From: Gammaproteobacteria bacterium | GTDB lineage: Bacteria; Pseudomonadota; Gammaproteobacteria; Pseudomonadales; Pseudohongiellaceae | Reading direction: 5' to 3' | Length of the DNA: 49,658 nucleotides | Assembly (NCBI GenBank): GCA_029244985.1 | Contig: JAQWQD010000019.1 | Location: 1-49,658, forward strand | Shown here: positions 18,997 through 27,106 of the stretch, in pieces | How positions within the stretch are numbered: the first letter of the stretch is position 1 | Layout of the letters: the number at the start of each line of letters is the position of its first letter | Program-made: the position numbers and the translations under genes | The notes under the pieces: generated by a model | Told to the model about the DNA's origin: nothing | What the model saw: only the letters and a program-made list of their open reading frames with translations | The model's database searches: none

Positions 18997-19542
18997 TTAT
19001 TCTAAATAGTCTGCTTCCCAATCGACTACTATCTTCCCCGTCCTGATATCTACATTCTTTATCACCGCTTCCTTTATATAAGGAATCAGTCTTTCCTTCT
19101 CATCGATACTACTAATACTCGGCGCTACTTCAAGCACATCATTTGCTCCGGTCTCCAGCAACCGAACTACTGAACCGAACACCTGCCCCTTCTGATTACT
19201 GACTTCCATGCCTTCTAATTCATGCCAATAGAAACTTCCATCTTCCAATCCGGGCAATTTTTCAGCAAAAACCGTCAACTCCAGTCCAGTTAACTGCTTA
19301 GCAATATCTGGGTCGTCATACCCTTTGAAGTGAACAATAAAACCTTTGGCTAACTTCTTGGATTCACTGATTTCCAATACTTGCCAACTCTCATCGATCT
19401 CCACGAATAGCTCAGAATACTCTAGGATATTTTCTGGTTGTATAGTGAAGGAATTTAGTCTGAGCCAGCCTTGGATCCCATGAGCCTTACCAATCTGACC
19501 CAGCACCACTCTCTTATTTACTCGTTCTCCGCTATTACTCAT
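18997..19542 (-). CDS. rimM: Ribosome maturation factor RimM
   Basis: 181 residues. Needed for late 30S assembly; binds S19. The N-terminal domain opens with RVVLGQIGKAHGIQGWLRLNS, the standard RimM signature, and the PRC-barrel half has FYWHELEGMEVSNQKGQVFGS near residue 103 and ERLIPYIKEAVIKNVD near 148. Only the PRC residues vary from other RimM proteins. It sits 23 bp after rpsP and 24 bp before trmD, as in nearly all Gammaproteobacteria. Confidence 0.98.
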   Translation of the reverse strand: MSNSGERVNKRVVLGQIGKAHGIQGWLRLNSFTIQPENILEYSELFVEIDESWQVLEISESKKLAKGFIVHFKGYDDPDIAKQLTGLELTVFAEKLPGLEDGSFYWHELEGMEVSNQKGQVFGSVVRLLETGANDVLEVAPSISSIDEKERLIPYIKEAVIKNVDIRTGKIVVDWEADYLE

Positions 19543-19565
19543 AGCTTAAACAGTAAATAGGCCTG

Positions 19566-19826
19566 CTAAGCCTCAGTACTAGAGGCAGTTGCGGCATCTT
19601 TGGCAAGGGTAGAAACACGCGGACTAATCTGTGCTCCCTGAGTTTGCCAATAAGCCATGCGCTCTAGATCGAGTCTTAACCGCTCTTCCTGGCCGCGGGC
19701 CATAGGATTAAAAAAACCAATGCGCTCAATGTAACGACCATCTCTTGACTTGCGACTGTCACTCACAGTGATGTGATAGAAAGGCTTTTTCTTAGCACCA
19801 CCACGCGATAAGCGAATTGTCACCAT
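19566..19826 (-). CDS. rpsP: 30S ribosomal protein S16
   Basis: 86 residues. S16 is an early 16S rRNA-binding protein of the small subunit. [19 protein letters not shown] and [21 protein letters not shown] are the canonical first half; the C-terminal part [19 protein letters not shown] is also typical. It heads the rpsP-rimM-trmD-rplS operon and has a near-consensus -35 box about 95 bp upstream. Confidence 0.99.
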   Translation of the reverse strand: MVTIRLSRGGAKKKPFYHITVSDSRKSRDGRYIERIGFFNPMARGQEERLRLDLERMAYWQTQGAQISPRVSTLAKDAATASSTEA

Positions 19827-19894
19827 ATATAAGTACCTGTTAATTAATCAGTAATTGTCTAGGTTTTAGCAAAAATCGGTACTTCGCAACCACC

Positions 19895-19923
19895 CAGATA
19901 AAAAGGCGGGTATTCTATGTCAA
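19895..19923 (-). promoter_or_regulatory. Candidate promoter for the rpsP operon
   Basis: On the minus strand a perfect TTGACA lies at 19923-19918, followed after exactly 17 bp by TATCTG at 19900-19895, a poor but acceptable -10. Transcription would start near 19888, giving a leader of about 60 bases. The gap to ffh (19827-20013) holds no gene. Confidence 0.45.
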
Positions 19924-20013
19924 TTGGACCCTTATTGGAAGCGCTGAAATACCCGATGTATGGGGGTTTTCGCGGAATACCTAATGGCTCTGCCAAGGGC
20001 AATTTTGAAGAGT

Positions 20014-21414
20014 TTAGTGCCGGGGCAGTTTTCCGCCTGGAAAAGGCGGCATTCCAGCTGCTCCACCTCCAGGGCCTTGCATACCCCCTAGTCCGCGCAT
20101 CATGTTGGCCATGTTGCCACCTTTCATCTTCTTCATAACCTTCTGCATTTGCTTGTGCTGTTTCAACAATCTATTTAAATCCTGGATTTGCGTGCCAGAA
20201 CCTTGGGTGATTCGTCGCTTGCGAGAGCCATTCAACAAGTCAGGATTTATTCGCTCGCGCATTGTCATGGAATTAATAATGGATTCCATACGTCGAAATT
20301 GAGAATCATCGACCATATTCGCAGCACCTGGGGGCAATGCCCCGACTCCAGGCATTTTATCCATTATGCTGCTAACTCCTCCCATGTTTTGCATTTGCTT
20401 CAATTGCTCCTTAAAGTCTTCAAGGTCGAACCCTTTGCCCTTTTTAATTTTACGAGCGAGCTGTTCAGCCTTTTGCTTATCTACTTTCTTTTCAGCTTCT
20501 TCTATTAACGAAAGCATATCGCCCATCCCAAGGATGCGAGATGCAATACGATCGGGATAGAAAGGCTCTAATGCTTCTGCTTTTTCGCCCATGCCGATAA
20601 ATTTGATCGGCTTACCGGTTATATGTCGCACCGACAATGCTGCACCACCACGCGCATCACCATCGGCTTTTGTTAGCACGACACCTGTTAACGGAAGTGC
20701 ATCATCAAATGCTTTCGCTGTATTCGCAGCGTCTTGACCAGTCATAGCATCGACAACAAACAATGTTTCAATTGGATTTAGCTGTTTATGCAACTGCCGA
20801 ATCTCCGCCATCATTTTTTCATCAATGGCGAGGCGACCCGCAGTATCAACAATCAGAACATCAATGAATTTTCGTTTTGCTTCTTTTACAGCAGCGGCTG
20901 CAATAACTTCAGGTGATTGCTCAGAATCACTAGCAAAAAACTGCACACCGACTTCAGTCGCTAAAGTTTCTAATTGTTGAATTGCTGCCGGACGGTAAAC
21001 GTCAGCCGAAACCACCATGACTGATTTTTGGGATTGTTCTTTTAGAAATTTAGATAATTTAGCGACGGTAGTGGTTTTACCAGCACCCTGCAGTCCAGCC
21101 ATCAGAATCACTGCCGGGGGGGTCGCTTTTAAGTCGAGACTGGCATTAGCCGAACCCATAATTGCTTCGAGCTCAGCTTGAACCACTTTAATAAGTGCCT
21201 GGCCCGGCGAAAGACTTTTTGCTACTTCTTGGCCGACAGCACGTAAGCTCACTCGATCAATAAATTCTTTAACGACCGAAAGCGCAACATCAGCTTCGAG
21301 CAATGCTCTGCGTACCTCGCGCAAAGCCTCTTGAATGTTATTTTCAGTAAGCGTTGCCCTACCGGTTATCTTGCGAAAAGTACCCGATAGTCTTTCAGTC
21401 AAATTATCAAACAT
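20014..21414 (-). CDS. ffh: Signal recognition particle protein Ffh
   Basis: 466 residues. The SRP GTPase that binds signal sequences of nascent membrane proteins and 4.5S RNA and docks with FtsY. N domain at 1-90; G domain with GLQGAGKTTTVAKL near residue 107 (G1), DTAGR near 190 (G3) and TKADGDARGG near 248 (G4 and the following loop). The methionine-rich M domain starts near 330 and holds the RNA-binding helix-turn-helix in MTMRERINPDLLNGSRKRRI, then a Met/Gly-rich tail (MKKMKGGNMANMMRGLGGMQ). It reads toward the rpsP operon in the same direction and has its own -10 box. Confidence 0.99.
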   Translation of the reverse strand: MFDNLTERLSGTFRKITGRATLTENNIQEALREVRRALLEADVALSVVKEFIDRVSLRAVGQEVAKSLSPGQALIKVVQAELEAIMGSANASLDLKATPPAVILMAGLQGAGKTTTVAKLSKFLKEQSQKSVMVVSADVYRPAAIQQLETLATEVGVQFFASDSEQSPEVIAAAAVKEAKRKFIDVLIVDTAGRLAIDEKMMAEIRQLHKQLNPIETLFVVDAMTGQDAANTAKAFDDALPLTGVVLTKADGDARGGAALSVRHITGKPIKFIGMGEKAEALEPFYPDRIASRILGMGDMLSLIEEAEKKVDKQKAEQLARKIKKGKGFDLEDFKEQLKQMQNMGGVSSIMDKMPGVGALPPGAANMVDDSQFRRMESIINSMTMRERINPDLLNGSRKRRITQGSGTQIQDLNRLLKQHKQMQKVMKKMKGGNMANMMRGLGGMQGPGGGAAGMPPFPGGKLPRH

Positions 21415-21446
21415 GATATAAATCTGCGTCCAAGGGCCAGCGGAAT

Positions 21447-21452
21447 ATTATA
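21447..21452 (-). promoter_or_regulatory. -10 box upstream of ffh
   Basis: The minus strand reads TTGGCTATAAT 33 bp before the ffh start. A TTGAAT further upstream is too far (22 bp) to be a normal -35. The divergent ypjD gene starts about 140 bp away, so this 175-bp gap (21415-21589) must serve both genes. Confidence 0.4.
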
Positions 21453-21589
21453 GCCAATTCACAATGGCCAGACCATTCAAACTAAGGTCAAGCATTCCGC
21501 AACCGATTCTAGCGATGATGGACTAAAATAACGCTATCAACTGATAGCTGGTATATGCGAAACTTTCAAGGCAACCCGACCGGCTAAAC

Positions 21590-22390
21590 ATGATTCAAGT
21601 CACCGTAATCTCAGGCTTATTTGCTGTTTTCTTCTACTTGGTAGGATCAATCTTTCAAGGGATGAATTTCGTTTCAAATAAAGATGTGAAATCCAAGGTT
21701 TTTCTTTTCGGTACTATCGCGGTGCTTGCCCATGCCATTAGTGCCTATGGCATAATTAGAACGACAAATGGTTATCACTTCGGAGTTACCGAAATATCGA
21801 CTTTAATTGCTGTTTCCATTTCAACCCTAGTGCTGATTAGCAGCATTCACAAACCGCTCGACAACTTATTCCTAGGGCTATTCCCCTTAGCGATAATCTC
21901 GATAATTGCATCACTCACTATTTCAAGCGATTTTCCTCCCACCAACCTAAGCCTTGGGCTCGCGAGTCATGTCCTTATTTCAATCTTGGCTTACAGTTTT
22001 ATCACTATCGCGGCCGTACAAGCAGGTTTTCTTGCTTATCAAAACCACCAACTAAAACATCATCAAGTGAGTGGTTTTGTCAGTAAATTGCCTCCTTTGC
22101 AAGACATGGAAGCTTTTCTGTTCGAACTTTTATGGGTTGGGCAGATGCTACTCAGCTTAGGCATTCTTGCTGGATTGATTTTCATTGATGATATTTGGGG
22201 CAGAGATGGAATAATTCATAAAACTTTCTTCTCTGTTCTGGCATGGGTCGTGTTTGCAGTTTTGCTATTGGGACGTCATCAATTGGGCTGGCGTGGAGTA
22301 ACAGCTATTCGCGGCACGCTTATAGGATTTGGCTGTCTTATCATAGGATTCTATGGCTCTAAGTTTGCACTTGAATATATTCTTGGTTAG
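21590..22390 (+). CDS. ypjD: CcsA/YpjD-like cytochrome c assembly-family membrane protein
   Basis: 266 residues with about eight membrane helices spread over the whole length. The C-terminal half has the block common to CcsA/CcmC-like proteins: LSLGLASHVLISILAYSFIT near residue 125, QDMEAFLFELLWVGQMLLSL near 163, and HKTFFSVLAWVVFAVLLLGR near 210 with a conserved histidine and a following RHQLGWRG loop. Proteins of this branch, adjacent to ffh in many Gammaproteobacteria (YpjD in E. coli), are not proven haem handlers. The tryptophan-rich WWD motif of true CcmC/CcmF is not evident. Divergent from ffh. Confidence 0.85.
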   Translation: MIQVTVISGLFAVFFYLVGSIFQGMNFVSNKDVKSKVFLFGTIAVLAHAISAYGIIRTTNGYHFGVTEISTLIAVSISTLVLISSIHKPLDNLFLGLFPLAIISIIASLTISSDFPPTNLSLGLASHVLISILAYSFITIAAVQAGFLAYQNHQLKHHQVSGFVSKLPPLQDMEAFLFELLWVGQMLLSLGILAGLIFIDDIWGRDGIIHKTFFSVLAWVVFAVLLLGRHQLGWRGVTAIRGTLIGFGCLIIGFYGSKFALEYILG

Positions 22391-22418
22391 CCGCAAATTA
22401 AACACTTGTATCAGATAA

Positions 22419-23186
22419 CTAATCTCTCACTATATCCGTATCTACTGTAATAATTTCTTCTAAGGCCAGGTATTTTCTGGACTGAATTTTAGTAATTTTA
22501 TTTAATCCACTTTTAATCGCTAGGCCCATTTTAAAAGGTCCTCCCGGATCTATTAGCCAAAACTGCCATTGAGCTGCTTCATCGTTACGCTCGGCGGAAA
22601 AATCGACCAATATTCGACGATCAAACGGAAAGCTGTAACTAAAATGCTGCAAAGAAATAGCTAAACCCAAACCACAAGCTTTGATATAGGCCTCTTTCAA
22701 GGTCCACAGGTCGTAGAAACGTGAAAGTTGTTCAGCTTCTGGCAATGCGAATAAATCTGCTACTTCCGTTGGTGAGAAATAGCGATCGGCTACTTTGAGC
22801 AAGCGGCGTGGTTTATTTCTCGATTCAATATCAACACCAATTGATTCATTGCTGGCAATAGCTAAGACTAACCGGTCGCCTGAATGGGACAAATTAAAAA
22901 ATAAGGCATGGCCTTTTCCCGCCATTTCGACGGTGGGTTTACCATAGTCATTTTCAACAAACTTCCAAGCTGCTGGGGGTAGTTCTGCATATTGGCTTAA
23001 AGTTCTGCGAATCAACATACGGCCAAGTAAAAACTGTTTTCGGCGCCGTTCAGAGGTGTAACGCTGGTAGCGCTCTGCCTCCTGGTCAGTCAGCGAGGTG
23101 ATACAATTCTCTTCTAATTCGGGTACGTTAAACTCCGCCTGATCGGCATACCAAAGATGAATGTCTGAGTCTTCTAGTTTCAGCAT
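22419..23186 (-). CDS. Sfp-type 4'-phosphopantetheinyl transferase
   Basis: 255 residues, the pseudo-dimeric long form. Transfers phosphopantetheine from CoA to carrier-protein serines. Motifs: the N-terminal RRRKQFLLGRMLIRRTLS near residue 48, FFNLSHSGDRLVLAIA near 95-110, the Mg-binding GVDIE near 117, and WTLKEAYIKACGLGL near 162. All key acidic residues (D, E in GVDIE and E in LKEAY) are present. The carrier target is not in this window: there is no polyketide or peptide synthetase nearby, so it may serve the fatty-acid ACP or a cluster elsewhere. It starts 3 bp after the phosphoesterase stop, so the two are probably translated from one message. Confidence 0.93.
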   Translation of the reverse strand: MLKLEDSDIHLWYADQAEFNVPELEENCITSLTDQEAERYQRYTSERRRKQFLLGRMLIRRTLSQYAELPPAAWKFVENDYGKPTVEMAGKGHALFFNLSHSGDRLVLAIASNESIGVDIESRNKPRRLLKVADRYFSPTEVADLFALPEAEQLSRFYDLWTLKEAYIKACGLGLAISLQHFSYSFPFDRRILVDFSAERNDEAAQWQFWLIDPGGPFKMGLAIKSGLNKITKIQSRKYLALEEIITVDTDIVRD

Positions 23187-23189
23187 ATA

Positions 23190-23957
23190 TTAGGCATTCA
23201 AATCAAGAACACAATGCAGCTGTTTGCGAGAAATTCGATTTTCACTAGGATAGGCGTAGGCATTATTAACATATTGAATATCCTCAATCTTAATTGATTG
23301 ATTGACATGGCTATGACCATAGATATGAATATCTGGTTTTAAGATTTTTACTTGCTTACCCAAAGATTCACTCCCTAGAATAGGATAAACCCTTCTGCGA
23401 CTTTCTGGAATATAAGATGGCATAACATCTATTCTCGGAAGAAAATGCGAATAACTAATTACCAGTTCATTTCTTACGGTTAATTTATCTTGATTTAATT
23501 TTAAGAAATAGTTGTTTATATCTTTGCTATTTTCAAGATGAGCCGGCCATTGGCAGGCACGAAAATCTCTCCACGCCCGATTCAAATAGCGGTCAGGTTC
23601 ACCGAAAGAAAAGTCGTACCAACTAAACATTGGCACAACACTTAGTTTGCCGTAATGACAGACACTAGTTTGAATTCCGAGCTCATTACTAAGGGACTGT
23701 ACTGCCTTAAATTTCTTCAAGGAGCAATCATAATGCCCATCTTCGACCCATAATTCATGATTGCCGGGCACAAAATGAACAGCCTTAAATTTGCCAATAA
23801 GAGAATTAAAAACCTGCATCAGATCATTAAGATCATGACTGATATCGCCTGCCAAGATAACTATATCACTCTTATATTCAGAGGAATTTAGTGAAAGAAC
23901 CCAGTCCATGTTCTCTGGGTAATCAGCATGCAAATCTGAAACCGTATAAACTTTCAT
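23190..23957 (-). CDS. Calcineurin-like metallophosphoesterase
   Basis: 255 residues. Dimetal phosphoesterase fold with every motif in order: SDLHADYP near residue 7, ILAGDISHD near 33, VPGNHELW near 63, a later SYSHFLP near 165 and IYGHSHVN near 215. The substrate cannot be read from sequence; relatives include UDP-diacylglucosamine hydrolases and nucleotide phosphodiesterases, but the length and lack of a hydrophobic cap do not point to LpxH. No signal peptide, so cytoplasmic. Upstream partner of the phosphopantetheinyl transferase (3-bp gap). A link between phosphopantetheine chemistry and this phosphoesterase is possible but unproven. Confidence 0.88.
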   Translation of the reverse strand: MKVYTVSDLHADYPENMDWVLSLNSSEYKSDIVILAGDISHDLNDLMQVFNSLIGKFKAVHFVPGNHELWVEDGHYDCSLKKFKAVQSLSNELGIQTSVCHYGKLSVVPMFSWYDFSFGEPDRYLNRAWRDFRACQWPAHLENSKDINNYFLKLNQDKLTVRNELVISYSHFLPRIDVMPSYIPESRRRVYPILGSESLGKQVKILKPDIHIYGHSHVNQSIKIEDIQYVNNAYAYPSENRISRKQLHCVLDLNA

Positions 23958-24065
23958 TAATTTCAGTAAATCCTATCGGTTCGAAATCAAAAGCTCACAA
24001 AACAAATAGTAGCACCTGATCTTCATATCGCAATTTCAGAGATTCGAAGAGCTCGTTTGGATTAA

Positions 24066-24083
24066 AGTGGGGCAGTAACCACT
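24066..24083 (-). terminator. Possible weak terminator after oxyR
   Basis: The minus strand forms AGTGG / CCACT with an 8-base loop, followed by TTTAATCC, just after the oxyR stop. The stem is short and the T-run poor. Confidence 0.3.
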
Positions 24084-24102
24084 CTTAAACGAGCGATCAA
24101 AT

Positions 24103-25017
24103 CTATTTCACAATAGATTTCGCAGCCGAAGAATTTTGCTTTATAAAATCTGCTAATAACAAATACTCTTCCCTTCTCGGGTCAGACTTACGCCACGCCA
24201 TGCCTATTTCACGACTTACGTTCTCGCCAGAAAAGTGTCGTAATTGTAATTTAGTATCTCCCAAGACATCCGCATCAACAGACATCGCTGGTAACAAAGT
24301 TACACCTAAACCATTAGCCACCATTTGCACTAAAGTATGCAAACTCGTGCCTTGATAGATAAGATCTGACTCTGTCTTTTCAAGTTTGCATGCTTCTAAG
24401 GCGTGATCTCGGAGACAATGCCCCTCTTCCAAAAGCAACAAACTTTCTCCTTTTAATTGCGCCTGTTTAATTTGTTTTGATTTTTCCAATTGATGACCGG
24501 GAGAAAGGCACAAAAGGAACTCGTCTTTAAACAGGCTTATGGTTTCCATTTCTGGCAGAGCATAAGGCAATGCGAGGATAACCAAGTCTAGCTGTCCCTG
24601 CCTTAATTGTTGGTATAGCTGTGAACTCAAATCTTCTTTCAAGTAAAGTTTAAGTTTCGTATAGTTCTTTCTTAAATCTTTAAGTAGATGCGGCAGCAAG
24701 AATGGGCCAATCGTAGGTATGACACCGAGTCGAATTTCTCCTGCCAAGGCCTCATTATGGATTTTGGCCAAGCTCACAAAATCCTCAACATCACCAAGAA
24801 TCAAACGAGCCTGATCCAGAAGACGACCACCTAACGGAGTGATCAGAACAGTCTTTTTGCTGCGCTCGAAAATCATTACTCCCAGCTGAGATTCAAGCTC
24901 CTGAATAGCCGCAGAAAGAGTGGATTGAGTAACGAAGCAAGATTCAGCAGCCTTGCTGAAATGCCTGTGTTCAGCCACTGCACATATATAGCGAAGTTGC
25001 TTGATTGAGGGCGTCAT
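24103..25017 (-). CDS. oxyR: Hydrogen-peroxide sensor OxyR (LysR family)
   Basis: 304 residues. LysR-type regulator that is oxidised by peroxide and then activates defence genes. The N-terminal helix-turn-helix is in HFSKAAESCFVTQSTLSAAI (residues 18-38). The effector domain contains EEGHCLRDHALEAC near residue 197-210, where the two cysteines nine positions apart equal Cys199 and Cys208 of E. coli OxyR, the disulfide switch. This motif separates it from other LysR proteins. It is divergent from rubrerythrin across a 164-bp gap with an OxyR-like site, so it probably controls that operon and itself. Confidence 0.95.
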   Translation of the reverse strand: MTPSIKQLRYICAVAEHRHFSKAAESCFVTQSTLSAAIQELESQLGVMIFERSKKTVLITPLGGRLLDQARLILGDVEDFVSLAKIHNEALAGEIRLGVIPTIGPFLLPHLLKDLRKNYTKLKLYLKEDLSSQLYQQLRQGQLDLVILALPYALPEMETISLFKDEFLLCLSPGHQLEKSKQIKQAQLKGESLLLLEEGHCLRDHALEACKLEKTESDLIYQGTSLHTLVQMVANGLGVTLLPAMSVDADVLGDTKLQLRHFSGENVSREIGMAWRKSDPRREEYLLLADFIKQNSSAAKSIVK

Positions 25018-25031
25018 GCTGCGGCATGGTA

Positions 25032-25068
25032 ATCGAAAAAAACGATTAACACATTAAAAAAATCAATT
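25032..25068. promoter_or_regulatory. OxyR-like operator in the oxyR-rubrerythrin gap
   Basis: ATCG-N7-CGAT at 25032-25046 is a perfect match to the half-element layout of the OxyR consensus (ATAG-N7-CTAT, repeated after 7 bp). At the expected next register, 7 bp on, stands TTAA-N7-AATT (25054-25068), an imperfect second half. It lies only about 15 bp from the oxyR start, as expected for an autorepressing LysR site, and about 115 bp from the rubrerythrin start. Confidence 0.45.
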
Positions 25069-25181
25069 GGATTTGATGGAGTTCAAGACGTAAAGTGCGA
25101 CCATCAAGTAAAGTAATTCTACTAAACTTGTTCAGAGGCTTAACTGATATCTGATTTGGCAATATTGACGGGAGAAAAGTA

Positions 25182-25601
25182 ATGTCGCTCAAAGGATCTA
25201 AAACTGAAGAAAACTTAAAGGCAGCGTTCGCTGGCGAATCTCAGGCAAATCGCCGCTACCTCTACTTCGCTCAGAAAGCTGATGTAGAAGGCTACAACGA
25301 TGTCTCGGCTTTGTTTCGCTCCACAGCAGAAGGCGAAACTGGGCATGCCCATGGCCACCTAGAATACCTTGAGGAAGTTGGTGATCCAGCTACTGGCCTC
25401 CCCATTGGTAGCACTGAAGACAATTTGAAATCTGCGGTAGCAGGTGAAACGCACGAATACACTGATATGTATCCCGGCATGGCAAAAGATGCACGAGATG
25501 AAGGGTTTGATGAAATTGCCGATTGGATGGAAACTCTTGCGAAGGCTGAACGCTCTCACGCAAATCGTTTCCAAAAAGCTCTAGATGCGCTAGACGAGTA
25601 A
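25182..25601 (+). CDS. Rubrerythrin (diiron, no rubredoxin domain)
   Basis: 139 residues. Ferritin-like four-helix diiron protein that reduces hydrogen peroxide. The paired iron-binding motifs are visible: FAGESQANRRYLYFA near residue 15, EGETGHAHGHLEYL near 50, AGETHEYTDMYPGMAKDA near 86 and AKAERSHANRF near 119. The C-terminal rubredoxin (CPxCG) domain of classical rubrerythrin is missing, so electrons must come from another protein; the Fe-S protein encoded next is a natural candidate. GGAG eight bases upstream supports the start. First gene of a run with the Fe-S and DUF3501 genes, after an intervening terminator-like hairpin. Confidence 0.95.
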   Translation: MSLKGSKTEENLKAAFAGESQANRRYLYFAQKADVEGYNDVSALFRSTAEGETGHAHGHLEYLEEVGDPATGLPIGSTEDNLKSAVAGETHEYTDMYPGMAKDARDEGFDEIADWMETLAKAERSHANRFQKALDALDE

Positions 25602-25615
25602 GAAAGATCTTAGTC

Positions 25616-25650
25616 CCTGCCGTGACTATTACGGCAGGTTTCTCGTTTTA
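25616..25650 (+). terminator. Intrinsic terminator after rubrerythrin
   Basis: CCTGCCGT and ACGGCAGG form a perfect 8-bp stem around a 7-base loop, followed by TTTCTCGTTTTA. It lies between rubrerythrin and the Fe-S gene. It probably lets rubrerythrin be made in excess over the downstream proteins through partial termination. Confidence 0.75.
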
Positions 25651-25676
25651 CACTAAAAAATATCCGGAGACCATTG

Positions 25677-27032
25677 ATGTCTGATCAAGGTAGAGAAGGA
25701 GGCCTTGACGCGCCTACCAGACACCCTCTCAATCAAAACGACCCTAAATTTTGGGAAGAAGAAGATCTCAATAAAGAGTTAGAGCGAGTCTTTGACATAT
25801 GCCATACCTGCCGCCGCTGCGTTAGCCTTTGCAATTCATTCCCCACACTGTTTGACCTGGTGGATGATTCGGAAACAATGGAAGTCGATGGTGTAGCTAA
25901 GGCCGATTACACCAAGGTGGTTGATCAATGCTATCTCTGTGATTTGTGTTATCTCACAAAATGTCCATACGTTCCGCCACACGAATGGAACGTAGACTTT
26001 CCGCATTTAATGCTGCGAGCGAAAGCAATTAAATTTAAGAAAGGCGATACTAAATTCAGGGATCGAATTATTACCAGTACTGATACCGTGGGAAAACTTG
26101 CTAGCAAACCAGTACTTAATGCACTAGCTAACTGGGGAACTAAATCAACCCTTTCACGCAAGCTTCTTGATTCAGCTTTTGGCATCCATAAAGAGGCCAA
26201 ACTTCCTCCTTATAATAGCGAAACAGCAAGGGCACAACACTCAGCACTGATGTTTGATCCTGCTGCTGAAGAAAGCAGTAGCGAAACTACGACAGCAAAC
26301 CAGGAAAATAAACGGGTCACATTATTTACAACTTGCTACTGCAATTACAATGAGCCATCAATTGCAGATAGCTTGATCAAAGTTCTTCAACACAACGAAG
26401 TCGAGGTAGAGCTAGCTCCTAGAGAGCACTGCTGTGGTATGCCCAAATTGGAGCTCGGTGATTTAAAGTCCGTTACTCGATTAAAAGAACAGAACATTCC
26501 TATACTTTACCAAGCAGTGCTGAGGGGTAATGCAATTGTCGCAGCTGTTCCGTCATGTGTATTAATGTTTAAACAAGAACTCCCACTAATGTTTCCAGAT
26601 GACGACCAAGTTCAGGCTGTAGCCGCTGCTTTTTTCGACCCATTCGAATTTCTTTACAGGCTGAATAAAGAGGGAAGATTAAATACTAATTTTCCGCATA
26701 AATTAGGCAACATAAGCTATCACGTTGCCTGTCATCAGCGCGTACAGAACATTGGACCAAAAACAAAACAAATTTTGGAACTCATCGGAGACACATCCGT
26801 AAAAAACATTGAACGCTGCTCTGGTCACGATGGCACTTATGGAATAAAGAGCGAGACTTTAAAACATGCCAACAAAATAGTGAAACCTATTGTGCGCCAA
26901 ATCAAACAGCAAGAGCCCGACTACTATGGAAGCGACTGCCCCATCGCTGGAAAACATATTGAAAACAATCTTGAAGGAGAACAAATTGCTATACACCCTA
27001 TCGATTTATTAAGAATTGCCTATGACATTTAG
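25677..27032 (+). CDS. GlpC/HdrB-like Fe-S oxidoreductase subunit
   Basis: 451 residues from the ATG at 25677, with GGAG ten bases upstream. Two 4Fe-4S ferredoxin motifs lie near residues 41-53 (CHTCRRCVSLCNSF) and 84-95 (CYLCDLCYLTKCP). Two cysteine-rich CCG-type domains follow: CCGMPKLELGD near residue 256, and HVACHQRVQNIG near 350 with RCSGHDGTYG near 380. The layout is that of GlpC and heterodisulfide-reductase-type electron carriers. In Proteobacteria this gene regularly follows a rubrerythrin and precedes a DUF3501 gene, which suggests electron supply to rubrerythrin; this role is inferred. No membrane helix, so cytoplasmic or membrane-associated through partners. Confidence 0.88.
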   Translation: MSDQGREGGLDAPTRHPLNQNDPKFWEEEDLNKELERVFDICHTCRRCVSLCNSFPTLFDLVDDSETMEVDGVAKADYTKVVDQCYLCDLCYLTKCPYVPPHEWNVDFPHLMLRAKAIKFKKGDTKFRDRIITSTDTVGKLASKPVLNALANWGTKSTLSRKLLDSAFGIHKEAKLPPYNSETARAQHSALMFDPAAEESSSETTTANQENKRVTLFTTCYCNYNEPSIADSLIKVLQHNEVEVELAPREHCCGMPKLELGDLKSVTRLKEQNIPILYQAVLRGNAIVAAVPSCVLMFKQELPLMFPDDDQVQAVAAAFFDPFEFLYRLNKEGRLNTNFPHKLGNISYHVACHQRVQNIGPKTKQILELIGDTSVKNIERCSGHDGTYGIKSETLKHANKIVKPIVRQIKQQEPDYYGSDCPIAGKHIENNLEGEQIAIHPIDLLRIAYDI

Positions 27033-27058
27033 TCTAACTAACTACGAAGACCATACTA

Positions 27059-27089
27059 CGAAAAATCTCCGAAAAATCTCCGAAAAATT
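27059..27089 (+). repeat. Short tandem repeat, 11-bp unit
   Basis: The unit CGAAAAATCTC occurs twice in tandem and a third, partial copy (CGAAAAATT) follows. It fills most of the leader between the Fe-S stop and the DUF3501 start, close to the DUF3501 ribosome binding region, so slippage could alter spacing there. Confidence 0.85.
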
Positions 27090-27106
27090 AACGGACAAAG
27101 AAACCA

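Noticed and set aside
22419..23957. Secondary-metabolite cluster around the phosphopantetheinyl transferase
   Set aside because: No carrier-protein, ketosynthase or peptide-synthetase genes occur in the window.
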